A DNA stretch of 64,000 bases from Ruegeria pomeroyi (lineage in GTDB: Bacteria > Pseudomonadota > Alphaproteobacteria > Rhodobacterales > Rhodobacteraceae), in assembly GCF_021405525.1 (NCBI RefSeq), contig NZ_JAGQAG010000001.1:992001-1056000 (forward strand), in the 5' to 3' direction. The notes beneath the pieces are model-generated. The model saw only the letters and a program-made list of their open reading frames with translations, made no database searches and was not told where the DNA came from. The position numbers and the translations under genes were made by a program. Below are positions 36,786-44,279 of the stretch, in pieces. Every line of letters starts with the position of its first letter. The stretch's first letter is position 1.

Positions 36786-38189
36786 TCATGCCGTCTCCAG
36801 CAGGGCACGCAGCGTGTCCAGGGCCGGGTCCATCTCGGCCTCGGAAAAGGCGCAGAACCCCAGGATCAGCCCGTTGCCGCGCCCTGGCACAGCGCAATAG
36901 CGCGAGAGGGCGGAAACGGTCAGCCCCGCCGCACGGGCACGCTCGGCCAGCGCCATGTCATCAAGGCCGGGATGCAGGTGCAGCACCGTCTGCATTCCGG
37001 CCTGATGGTCGGCGGCGGTTCCATATTCGGCAAACTCCCGCGCCAGCCGGTCCAGCAGAAAGCGCCGGCGCTCGCCATAGACCCGCCGCACCCGGCGCAG
37101 ATGCCGGTAGAACTCGCCGCTCGACATGAACTCGGCCAATGCCTGCTGCGGCATCGAACTGGCCCGGACCCCGAACCGGCGCACGGTCTGGCGGAACGGC
37201 TCCAGCAGCGGTTCGGGCGCGATCAGGTAGCCCAGTCGCAGCGCGTTCGAGAAGATCTTGGAAAAGGAGCCGACATAGATGGTGCGGCTCAGCGGATCGA
37301 ACCCGGCCATGGCGGGGATCGGGCGCCCGGCATAGCGGAACTCGCTGTCATAGTCGTCTTCGATGATCCAGGCATCGCCGGACCGCGCCCATTGTGTCCA
37401 GGCACTGCGACGGCTGGGGGACATGGCACCGCCCAGCGGATAGTGATGCGAGGGGGTCAGCACCGCCAGTCGCGGCGCTGTGTCGGGTGGCGGCAGCGTC
37501 GCCCCCTGTTCGTCGAGCGGCAGAAAGACCGGCTGCAAGCCCTGTGCCTTGGCAAAGCTGCGCAATGGGCCATAGCCCGGATCCTCGAGCGCGATGACCT
37601 CGCCGGGACGCGACAGGCTGCGCATGCACAGTTCCAGCGCATCGGTGGCCCCGGCGGTGATGATGATCTGTTCGGGCGCGGCCTCGACCCCACGCCAGTC
37701 GCGCAGATGTGCAGCGATGGCGCCGCGCAGCGCCGGATTGCCGAAGGCGTCGCCGGTCGTGAACATCGCCTGCGGGTTCGAGCGGCAGAGCCGCGCCACG
37801 GTGCGCGCCCATTGCCGATAGGGAAACAGCCGCATGTCCGGCGTGCCCGCCACGAAAGGACGCGCTTTGGCGGGGGCGGTTTCGACCTGCGTCGGTCGGG
37901 TACGTGCGGCCGGCGGGGCGGTCTCGACTTCCCCCATGGCACAGACAACATGGCCCGAGCCCTGGCGCGCGCGCAGATACCCTTCGGCCACCAACTGCTC
38001 ATAGGCGGTTACCACCGTCGAGCGGGACACGCCAAGCTCGACCGCCAGTATCCGTGTGGGCGGCACCGCTGTGCCCTCGGGCAGGGCGCCGGTACTGGCA
38101 CGGGCGCGGATGGCGCTACAGATCTGTTCAAAGACCGGCACCGGGCTGTTGCGCTCAATCGAGATGGCGGGCCAAGAGGTCTGGCTCAT
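36786..38189 (-). CDS. MocR/PdxR-type regulator (GntR helix-turn-helix fused to aminotransferase)
   Basis: A 467-residue fusion. The N-terminal ~75 residues are a GntR winged helix (VPPTRILAVELGVSRSTVVTAYEQLVAEGYL). The rest is a fold-type I aminotransferase domain with VIALEDPGYGPLRSFA and the PLP Lys in VGSFSKIFSNALRLGY. Such proteins sense PLP or an amino compound and control neighbouring genes. The natural target is the divergent acetyltransferase gene 88 bases away. It is convergent with the BCCT gene, so control of the betaine module is less likely. Confidence 0.93.
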   Translation of the reverse strand: MSQTSWPAISIERNSPVPVFEQICSAIRARASTGALPEGTAVPPTRILAVELGVSRSTVVTAYEQLVAEGYLRARQGSGHVVCAMGEVETAPPAARTRPTQVETAPAKARPFVAGTPDMRLFPYRQWARTVARLCRSNPQAMFTTGDAFGNPALRGAIAAHLRDWRGVEAAPEQIIITAGATDALELCMRSLSRPGEVIALEDPGYGPLRSFAKAQGLQPVFLPLDEQGATLPPPDTAPRLAVLTPSHHYPLGGAMSPSRRSAWTQWARSGDAWIIEDDYDSEFRYAGRPIPAMAGFDPLSRTIYVGSFSKIFSNALRLGYLIAPEPLLEPFRQTVRRFGVRASSMPQQALAEFMSSGEFYRHLRRVRRVYGERRRFLLDRLAREFAEYGTAADHQAGMQTVLHLHPGLDDMALAERARAAGLTVSALSRYCAVPGRGNGLILGFCAFSEAEMDPALDTLRALLETA

Positions 38190-38277
38190 GAAATTGGTTT
38201 GCCTGTTTATTCTGATTTTGGAGGTTAACGGCTGTCCACCTTATGGGCAAACAGAGAGTAGCGCAGGAGGGGCGGAG

Positions 38278-38985
38278 ATGATGGAATGCAGAAACGAACT
38301 GGGTCAGCCGATCGGGGCGGCACTGCCGGGTTGGCGGGGATGCCCAAGACCCCGGCGGCAGCAGATGGAAGGCAGCTTTGCCCGGCTGGAGCCGTTGCAG
38401 GCGGCCCGTCATGGCGCCGATCTCTGGCACGCCTTCGCCGCCGATACCGAGGGGCATGGATGGACCTATCTGCCCTTTGGTCCATTTGACGGGCAGGCTG
38501 ACATGACGGCGTTTCTGGAGGCGATGAGCAAGACCGAGGACCCGCTCTATTTCGCCATTTGCGACAGGGTCAGCGGGCAGGCGCAGGGCATTGCCAGCTA
38601 TATGCGCATCCAGCCCGAGCATGGGGTGATCGAGGTTGGCGGCATCGCCTTTGCGCCGGTTCTGCAACGCAGCCGGGTGGCGACCGAGGCGATGTTTCTG
38701 ATGATGTCTCATGCCTTCGACACGCTGGGCTATCGTCGTTACGAGTGGAAATGCGACGCGCTGAACGCGCCGTCGCGCCGGGCAGCGGAACGGTTGGGGT
38801 TTCACTATGACGGTTTGTTCGAACAGGCCATCGTCTACAAGGGCCGCAATCGCGATACGGCCTGGTTCTCGGTCCTGGATCGCGACTGGCCCGAACTGCG
38901 GCAGCGCTTTGTCGATTGGCTGGCGCCCGAGAATTTCACCCCCGATGGCCAGCAACGCCACAGTTTGGGCGACGACCGGGCCTAG
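38278..38985 (+). CDS. GNAT acetyltransferase, RimJ/RimL-like
   Basis: A 235-residue N-acetyltransferase. The acetyl-CoA core is in GVIEVGGIAFAPVLQRSRVATEA, and the last strand-helix unit is EWKCDALNAPSRRAAERLGF, typical of the RimJ/RimL group. The substrate is unknown. An AGGAGG sequence lies seven bases before the ATG at 38278 (a second ATG follows at once). It is divergent from the MocR regulator, which probably controls it. Its 3' end overlaps the convergent molybdopterin enzyme by four bases. Confidence 0.88.
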   Translation: MMECRNELGQPIGAALPGWRGCPRPRRQQMEGSFARLEPLQAARHGADLWHAFAADTEGHGWTYLPFGPFDGQADMTAFLEAMSKTEDPLYFAICDRVSGQAQGIASYMRIQPEHGVIEVGGIAFAPVLQRSRVATEAMFLMMSHAFDTLGYRRYEWKCDALNAPSRRAAERLGFHYDGLFEQAIVYKGRNRDTAWFSVLDRDWPELRQRFVDWLAPENFTPDGQQRHSLGDDRA

Positions 38986-41015
38986 GCCCGATCCACCTCA
39001 ACAAAGGTCTCGTTGTAACAGGCGCCCCTCTCGATATCTGTTCGGATATCCGAGGGGATCAGCGCATTCACCGTCTGCCCGGTGGACGAGCTTTCGAGCC
39101 AAGTGCCCTTGGGGCTGTAGAGGACGCCGGGCCGGGTGGCGTCGGTGATCTTCAGCCGCAAAGCCACCGCGCCACGCCCATTGCGCAGAACCACGGGGTC
39201 GCCATCGCTGAGTTCCAGCCGCGCGGCATCTTGCGGATGCATCTCGACCGTCTCGGGGTCAAGGCTGTCGCTATGGCCGCCAAAGGTGGCATTGGTGCGT
39301 TTCGACGAACTGGGTGTGATCAGGGTAAAGGGCAGGTCCGGTGCCACCGGCTCATGGCGCGGCAGACCGCAGCCGAACCGATCCTCCAGATCCTGACTGT
39401 ACAGCTCGATCCGCCCCGAGGGCGTGGCGGGCAGCACGGTGTCGCACATCACCAGCGGCGCATCGGAAGGCCTTGCCATATCCAACGCGCGATCGGTCGG
39501 CATTTGACTGGGCGCATGGCCCCCCAAACGCGGATCGGTGCCGTCTATCGCCTGGTCCATCAGCGCCGCGTCGTTGTCGCGGAACTCGGGCTCGTCATAG
39601 CCGAACCGGGCGGCCAGCCTGCGGAAGATCTCGGTATTCGGCAGGCTCTCACCCACTGGGGCAATCACCGGTTCGGCCCGTTGCAGCCAGGTCTGCCCAT
39701 AGGCGCCATAGATATCGTCGAACTCGAAATGACTGGCGGCGGGCAGGATCACGTCGCAATAGGCCATGCTGTCGGTCATGGTCACATCGGCGCCAACGAT
39801 GAACAGATCCGGCCGGTTGAGCGCGCGGATCATATTGGACTGGTCCGGATGTGTCGCCACCGGGTTGTGATTGTAGATCATCAGCGCACGGATCGGCGGG
39901 TCGAGCCTGTCGTCCAGCAGATGCGCCGCCACATCGACGATGTTGAACACCCGCGTTCCGGGCTGCTTCAGATGATCGCCCTGAAGTCGTGCCGTGGTGC
40001 GCGGAAAGGCGAGGCCGGGCTTGGCGATCACGCCCGCGCCGGGGCGGCCATGCTGGCCGGTCAGCGCGTTCAGGGCCATTGCCGCGCGCAGGCCCGCCCC
40101 GCCCGAGCGGCCGCGCTCGATCCCGTTGCCCAGCGAGGTTGCCATGGTGCGCGCTCCAGCGATCCAGTCGGCCAGCATGTGGAACTCGACCGGGGTCAAC
40201 CCGCAATGGCGCACCACCGAGTCCACGTCATGGGTGCGCGCGGCCTCCAGATACCGGTCGGCGCCCAGCACCCATTTGCCGATGAAACCATGGTCCAGCG
40301 CGCCGCGTCGTTCCAGTTCAGCCGCCAGCGCCAGAGCCAGCACCACGTCCGAACCGGGGTGGAGTTGCAGGTGCAGATCGCATTGTTCGGCCAGCTTGAT
40401 CCGGCGCGGGTCGATCACCACAACCCGCCCGCCCGCCGCGCGGACCCGTTTGAGAACCCGCATCAGATGCAGGTTCGAGACGGTGACATTGTTGCCCCAG
40501 ACCAATACCAGGTCGGCCAGTTCGGCCTGTTCCGGTGGCATACCGGGAGCAGAGCCGAACAGACTTGTATACGCGGTGCCGCGCACGCCGCCGCAGAGCG
40601 GTCCGCGATCCAGCATCGTTGCTCCCATCCGGTAAAAGAACCGCCGGTCCATCGAGCCGCCTGCCAGCTCTCCATGCGGGCCGGCATAGTTCAGCGGCAG
40701 CACCGACTGCGGCCCATCTGTGGCGATTGCGCGAGAGAACCCCTCGTGGATCAGGTCGAGCGCACCCTCCCAGCTGATCGGTTCATAGGCCCCCGAACCG
40801 CGCGGCCCGGTGCGGCGCAGGGGGTGGGTCAGCCGACGGGGACCATGAACGAAATCAGGGTAATAGCGCGCGACCTTGTTACAGATCACCCCGGCGGTAA
40901 AGGGATTGGCCGCAGATCCACGCACCTGCGCAACCCGGCCGTCCTCGACAGTGACGCTCAAACTGCACGTATCCGGGCAATCCAGCGGGCAGACAGAGGG
41001 CAGGGTAAGGGTCAT
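38982..41015 (-). CDS. Molybdopterin oxidoreductase (DMSO reductase superfamily), substrate unknown
   Basis: A 677-residue enzyme with an N-terminal 4Fe-4S site (Cys9, Cys13, Cys17, Cys45), then the molybdopterin-binding region (VLVWGNNVTVSN; IDPRRIKLAEQCD; ADVTMTDSMAYCDVILPAAS) and a C-terminal dinucleotide-binding domain (from about 560, with LSDGDPVVLRNGRG). The metal ligand may be the Cys of RGPLCGGVRG. There is no Tat signal, so it is cytoplasmic. No Fe-S, membrane or chaperone subunit lies next to it, so the electron partner is unknown. It looks like the soluble formate-dehydrogenase-like group common in aerobes, but the reaction is not clear. Confidence 0.87.
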   Translation of the reverse strand: MTLTLPSVCPLDCPDTCSLSVTVEDGRVAQVRGSAANPFTAGVICNKVARYYPDFVHGPRRLTHPLRRTGPRGSGAYEPISWEGALDLIHEGFSRAIATDGPQSVLPLNYAGPHGELAGGSMDRRFFYRMGATMLDRGPLCGGVRGTAYTSLFGSAPGMPPEQAELADLVLVWGNNVTVSNLHLMRVLKRVRAAGGRVVVIDPRRIKLAEQCDLHLQLHPGSDVVLALALAAELERRGALDHGFIGKWVLGADRYLEAARTHDVDSVVRHCGLTPVEFHMLADWIAGARTMATSLGNGIERGRSGGAGLRAAMALNALTGQHGRPGAGVIAKPGLAFPRTTARLQGDHLKQPGTRVFNIVDVAAHLLDDRLDPPIRALMIYNHNPVATHPDQSNMIRALNRPDLFIVGADVTMTDSMAYCDVILPAASHFEFDDIYGAYGQTWLQRAEPVIAPVGESLPNTEIFRRLAARFGYDEPEFRDNDAALMDQAIDGTDPRLGGHAPSQMPTDRALDMARPSDAPLVMCDTVLPATPSGRIELYSQDLEDRFGCGLPRHEPVAPDLPFTLITPSSSKRTNATFGGHSDSLDPETVEMHPQDAARLELSDGDPVVLRNGRGAVALRLKITDATRPGVLYSPKGTWLESSSTGQTVNALIPSDIRTDIERGACYNETFVEVDRA

Positions 41016-41252
41016 CTTGGTCTCCGATCAGAAGGTGAGAGGACAAGATAGCCAAACAGGACTGGTCGAAAACGGCCAAAACAAGTCAAAACAAGCAGAC
41101 CAATCATCGGCGGGTACCCGCCATTCAGCCTTGGGCCGCATCACTGCGGCCTTAAGAACACGTTTTAAGAGACTGGAAACAAAGTTCTTCCCCTATCAGC
41201 AATAATTTGCTACCGAAAACTTAATAATAAAACTGAGGCAGGCAGACGGTTA
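41016..41252. promoter_or_regulatory. 237-base AT-rich divergent promoter region with palindromes
   Basis: It lies between the divergent molybdopterin enzyme and the Hint-domain gene. It holds a perfect 14-base palindrome GGCGGGTACCCGCC (41109-41122), a hairpin ggccgca-tcac-tgcggcc (41134-41151), and three aaaac direct repeats at 41069, 41078 and 41088. The last 60 bases before the Hint gene are AT-rich. No gene is supported. The palindrome and repeats are candidate operators; no clear -35/-10 pair was found. Confidence 0.45.
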
Positions 41253-42317
41253 ATGAAAACGGGCTTTCGTGGCACGTTCGTCATTTCCTGGTCGCAAACG
41301 GATTTGGATGGTCTTGAGGGGGCTCCCCTCGACGCGCTGACCGCGGGGGCGGTCTGGTCATGGCGTGGCGAGACCGTGCAGGTGGATGGGCCCACGGGCG
41401 TGTTGCGGCTGGACCGGGCGGACGGAGAAGAGGCGCTGCGCAAACGCGCGGCCCGCAAGGTGAGGCGTCTGGTCGGGGCGGCGGTACAGCATCGTACCGA
41501 TGTCGAGGCGGTCGAGGTCGAGGACCCCTTGATGGATCAGACCTTTGTGGTCACCAACGGGGCGCAGAGCTATACCATCACCGTGATCGAAACAGGCAAT
41601 GGCACGCCGCCGCTGCTGATGTTCATCGACGAATTGCCACCGCGCGATACCGATCTATGGGTGGTGCATCACAACCTGAACAGCGCCGATCCGCTGCCGG
41701 GCGCGCGCGAACGCGGCGGGGTGATCTGTTTCACCCCCGGAACCCGCATCGCCACGCCGACCGGCCCGCGCCTGATCGAGGAGCTGCGCGAAGGTGACAA
41801 GGTTCAGACCCGAGACAGCGGCCCGCAGGAGATCCAGTGGATCGGCCAGCGCCGGATGACCGGCGCGCGCCTGTTCGTGATGCCGCATCTGCGCCCGATC
41901 CGCATGCGGGTGGGGGCGCTGGGCATCGACCGGCCCGACGCCGAGTTGCTGGTCTCGCCCGAGCACCGGATGCTGCTGCGCGGTCCGACCGCGCAGGCGC
42001 TGTTCAATACCGACGAGGTGCTGGTACCGGCGCGCGACCTGGTCAATGACAGTACGATCATGGTCGACCTGACCCTGCGCGAGGTGACCTATGTCCACCT
42101 CATGCTGCCCAGCCACCAGATCCTCTGGGCCAACGGCATCGAAACCGAAAGCTTTCATCCCGCCCACGCGGCGCTTTCGGCGCTGGCCGAAACCGACCGG
42201 CGGCGGCTGTTGCAGCGCATGCCCGAGATCGAGGCCGACCCGTACCTGTATGGCGGCTTTGCCCGGCGCAGCCTGACCCCGACCGAGGCGGCATTGATGT
42301 TGCACGAGGCCGCTTGA
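41253..42317 (+). CDS. Hint-domain (Hedgehog/intein-type) protein
   Basis: A 354-residue protein. The first ~155 residues have no known family. The Hint domain begins at Cys159 (VICFTPGTRIATPTGPRLIEEL) and ends near HQILWANGIETESFHPA; between them are VSPEHRMLLRG (conserved His) and DEVLVPARDLVND. Hint domains cut or splice themselves at the first Cys, so the N-terminal part may be released or modified. Such proteins, often several per genome, are common in Rhodobacteraceae, and many are secreted without a classical signal peptide, as here. The biological role is not known. Confidence 0.85.
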   Translation: MKTGFRGTFVISWSQTDLDGLEGAPLDALTAGAVWSWRGETVQVDGPTGVLRLDRADGEEALRKRAARKVRRLVGAAVQHRTDVEAVEVEDPLMDQTFVVTNGAQSYTITVIETGNGTPPLLMFIDELPPRDTDLWVVHHNLNSADPLPGARERGGVICFTPGTRIATPTGPRLIEELREGDKVQTRDSGPQEIQWIGQRRMTGARLFVMPHLRPIRMRVGALGIDRPDAELLVSPEHRMLLRGPTAQALFNTDEVLVPARDLVNDSTIMVDLTLREVTYVHLMLPSHQILWANGIETESFHPAHAALSALAETDRRRLLQRMPEIEADPYLYGGFARRSLTPTEAALMLHEAA

Positions 42318-42372
42318 GGCCGATCCCGGATGCGCGGGCGGTTCATTCCGCGCATCCCCTGCAAAACCCCTG

Positions 42373-42400
42373 TTGACTCCCCCTGCCGCGCGGCTATAAG
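42373..42400 (+). promoter_or_regulatory. Sigma-70 promoter for rpsD
   Basis: TTGACT (42373-42378) and TATAAG (42395-42400) with a 16-base spacer, a good match to consensus, about 118 bases before rpsD. The resulting leader of roughly 110 bases includes small stems (ccctttgggcc region) and could hold the site for S4 feedback control, as known in other bacteria; no specific fold is shown here. Confidence 0.75.
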
Positions 42401-42518
42401 CGCGGCTTCATTGGTGTTGGTGGCTCCCGCAAGGGATCGCCTGTCATGCCGCAAGGCAAGAGGACAACGCCCTTCATAGTGGCCCTTTGGGCCTCGACCA
42501 TAACGAAGGAGATCAGCC

Positions 42519-43139
42519 GTGACCAAACGCACGTCTGCCAAGTACAAAATCGACCGCCGGATGGGCGAAAACATCTGGGGTCGTCCGAAATCCCCGGTCA
42601 ACCGCCGCGAATACGGCCCCGGCCAGCACGGCCAGCGCCGCAAGGGCAAGATGTCCGACTTCGGCCTCCAGCTGCGCGCCAAGCAGAAGCTGAAAGGCTA
42701 TTACGGCGACCTGACCGAAAAGCAGTTCCGCCGCATCTACGGCGAAGCCGAGCGTGTGAAGGGCGATACCGGTGAAAACCTGATCGGCCTGCTGGAACGC
42801 CGCCTGGACGCCGTCGTCTACCGCGCCAAGTTCGTGCCGACCGTCTTTGCCGCCCGTCAGTTCGTGAACCACGGTCACGTTCTGGTCAACGGCAAGCGCG
42901 TCAACATCCCGTCCTACCGCGTGAAAGAGGGTGACGTGATCGAGGTGCGTGACCGCTCCAAGCAGCTGGCCTCGGTTCTCGAAGCCGTGTCGCTGGCCGA
43001 GCGCGACGTTCCGGATTATCTGGAAGTCGACCACTCGAAGATGACCGCAACTTTCGTCCGTACCCCCGGCCTGGGCGATGTGCCCTACGCAGTGGTGATG
43101 GAACCGAACCTGGTCGTCGAATACTACGCCAAGAACTGA
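42519..43139 (+). CDS. rpsD: 30S ribosomal protein S4
   Basis: A primary 16S rRNA-binding protein that starts assembly of the small-subunit body. The 206 residues have [21 protein letters not shown], the Lys-rich [17 protein letters not shown] block and the S4 RNA-binding domain (about 95-160, [14 protein letters not shown] and [20 protein letters not shown]). The start is GTG with a strong AAGGAG. The gene is monocistronic, with its own promoter and a clear terminator, and is not in the usual alpha ribosomal operon, as typical for alphaproteobacteria. Confidence 0.98.
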   Translation: MTKRTSAKYKIDRRMGENIWGRPKSPVNRREYGPGQHGQRRKGKMSDFGLQLRAKQKLKGYYGDLTEKQFRRIYGEAERVKGDTGENLIGLLERRLDAVVYRAKFVPTVFAARQFVNHGHVLVNGKRVNIPSYRVKEGDVIEVRDRSKQLASVLEAVSLAERDVPDYLEVDHSKMTATFVRTPGLGDVPYAVVMEPNLVVEYYAKN

Positions 43140-43162
43140 TCCGTTCAGTTCCCGAGATTTCC

Positions 43163-43195
43163 GAAAGCCGCGCATATTCTGCGCGGCTTTCTTTT
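43163..43195 (+). terminator. Rho-independent terminator of rpsD
   Basis: Arms gaaagccgcgc (43163-43173) and gcgcggctttc (43181-43191) pair perfectly around a seven-base loop and run into tttt (43192-43195). It starts 24 bases after the rpsD stop. Confidence 0.92.
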
Positions 43196-43269
43196 GTCCG
43201 GGTTGACCCTGTCGGTCGCTGTGGGTATCGCGCGGCCAAAGCCCTTTGCGCAATTCGGAGCCTGCCGTC

Positions 43270-43719
43270 ATGACCGCCAGCAAACGTATCGTCCTGTCCA
43301 GCGACCACGCTGCCATCGAACTGCGTCGCGCGGTTGCCGCGCATATCTCGGCCCAGGGCTGGGAGGTGGTCGATATCGGCCCGCAAACCACCGAAAGCAC
43401 CCATTACCCCAAACATGGCCGCGCCGCGGCAGAGCGGGTCGCCTCGGGCGATTGCCGGTTGGGGATCATTCTCTGCGGTACCGGTCAGGGCATCATGATG
43501 GCCGCCAACAAGGTCGCGGGCATCCGTTGCGGTGTCTGCTCCGATACGTTCTCGGCCCGGATGATCCGCATGCATAATGACGCCAACATGCTCTCGATCG
43601 GCGCGCGCGTGGTGGGCGAGGGGCTGGCGCTGGATATCGTCGATGCGTTTCTGTCGGCCGAATTCGAAGGCGGCCGCCATGCAACGCGCGTGGACATGAT
43701 CGAAACGCCCGAGGGCTAA
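43270..43719 (+). CDS. rpiB: Ribose-5-phosphate isomerase B
   Basis: Converts ribose 5-phosphate and ribulose 5-phosphate in the pentose phosphate pathway; the LacAB/RpiB fold. The 149 residues have IVLSSDHAAIELRRAV (substrate-binding Asp-His), HYPKHGRAAAERVASG, IILCGTGQGIMMAANK with the catalytic Cys, and RCGVCSDTFSARMIRMHNDAN. The ATG at 43270 is chosen from the family N-terminus. The stop overlaps the convergent Lrp-type gene by four bases. An allose-phosphate or other sugar isomerase is possible but less likely. Confidence 0.9.
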   Translation: MTASKRIVLSSDHAAIELRRAVAAHISAQGWEVVDIGPQTTESTHYPKHGRAAAERVASGDCRLGIILCGTGQGIMMAANKVAGIRCGVCSDTFSARMIRMHNDANMLSIGARVVGEGLALDIVDAFLSAEFEGGRHATRVDMIETPEG

Positions 43720-44174
43720 AGCGGCAGCGGCCGCCCCTCGGCAATCGCCTCCATCGCGAAATAGCTGGTGACGCTGTCCAGTTCGACCTTCTCGATCAGC
43801 CGCTGATAAACCTTGTCATAGCTGGCCATGTCGCGCGTCACCACCTTGAGCTGATAGTCGTAGTCGCCCCCGATGCGGTGGAAATCCACCACTTCGGGGA
43901 TGGTCAGCACATGTGTGCGGAACTTTTGCAGCCACTCCGCCGAATGGTGGCGGGTCCGCAGCATGACGAAAACCACCAGATCGAGCCCGAGTTTCTCGCG
44001 CGCGACGCGGGCGGTGGAGCCTTTGAGCACGCCCTCATCCGTTAGCGCCTTCAACCGCCGCCAGCAGGCATTCTGCGACAGCCCGACCCGGTCGGCCAGG
44101 TCCCGCTGGCTGAGCGAGGCATCGCGTTGCAGCTCTTTCAACAGTCTTGTGTCAATATGGTCTATCTTTTTCAT
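43716..44174 (-). CDS. Lrp/AsnC family transcriptional regulator
   Basis: A 152-residue regulator with an N-terminal helix-turn-helix (LSQRDLADRVGLSQNACWRRLKAL) and a C-terminal RAM ligand-binding domain (VVDFHRIGGDYDYQLKVVTRDM). It is divergent from the class V aminotransferase gene and probably controls it in response to an amino acid. The ATG at 44174 is used; a TTG four codons upstream is also in frame. Confidence 0.92.
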   Translation of the reverse strand: MKKIDHIDTRLLKELQRDASLSQRDLADRVGLSQNACWRRLKALTDEGVLKGSTARVAREKLGLDLVVFVMLRTRHHSAEWLQKFRTHVLTIPEVVDFHRIGGDYDYQLKVVTRDMASYDKVYQRLIEKVELDSVTSYFAMEAIAEGRPLPL

Positions 44175-44279
44175 ATCTTCTATCAAATGACACGAAAATT
44201 TAGAAAATCAACTAAAGATAGGTGACAAATTCTCTGGTTTGTTAGGTCAATCTGCCCTCACCAGCAGGAGACCGCAGAC
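44175..44279. promoter_or_regulatory. AT-rich divergent promoter region, candidate Lrp-type operators
   Basis: The first 60 bases beside the Lrp gene are strongly AT-rich, with an inverted repeat ctatc (44180-44184) / gatag (44217-44221) and two tgaca copies (aatgacacg, aggtgacaa). AT-rich degenerate repeats are usual at Lrp/AsnC sites. The ribosome site for the plus-strand gene is gcaggag. No strong -35/-10 pair stands out. Confidence 0.4.

Noticed and set aside
42401-42518. A tRNA or riboswitch in the rpsD leader
   Set aside because: No cloverleaf or known riboswitch pattern could be drawn; it is treated as an S4 mRNA leader.
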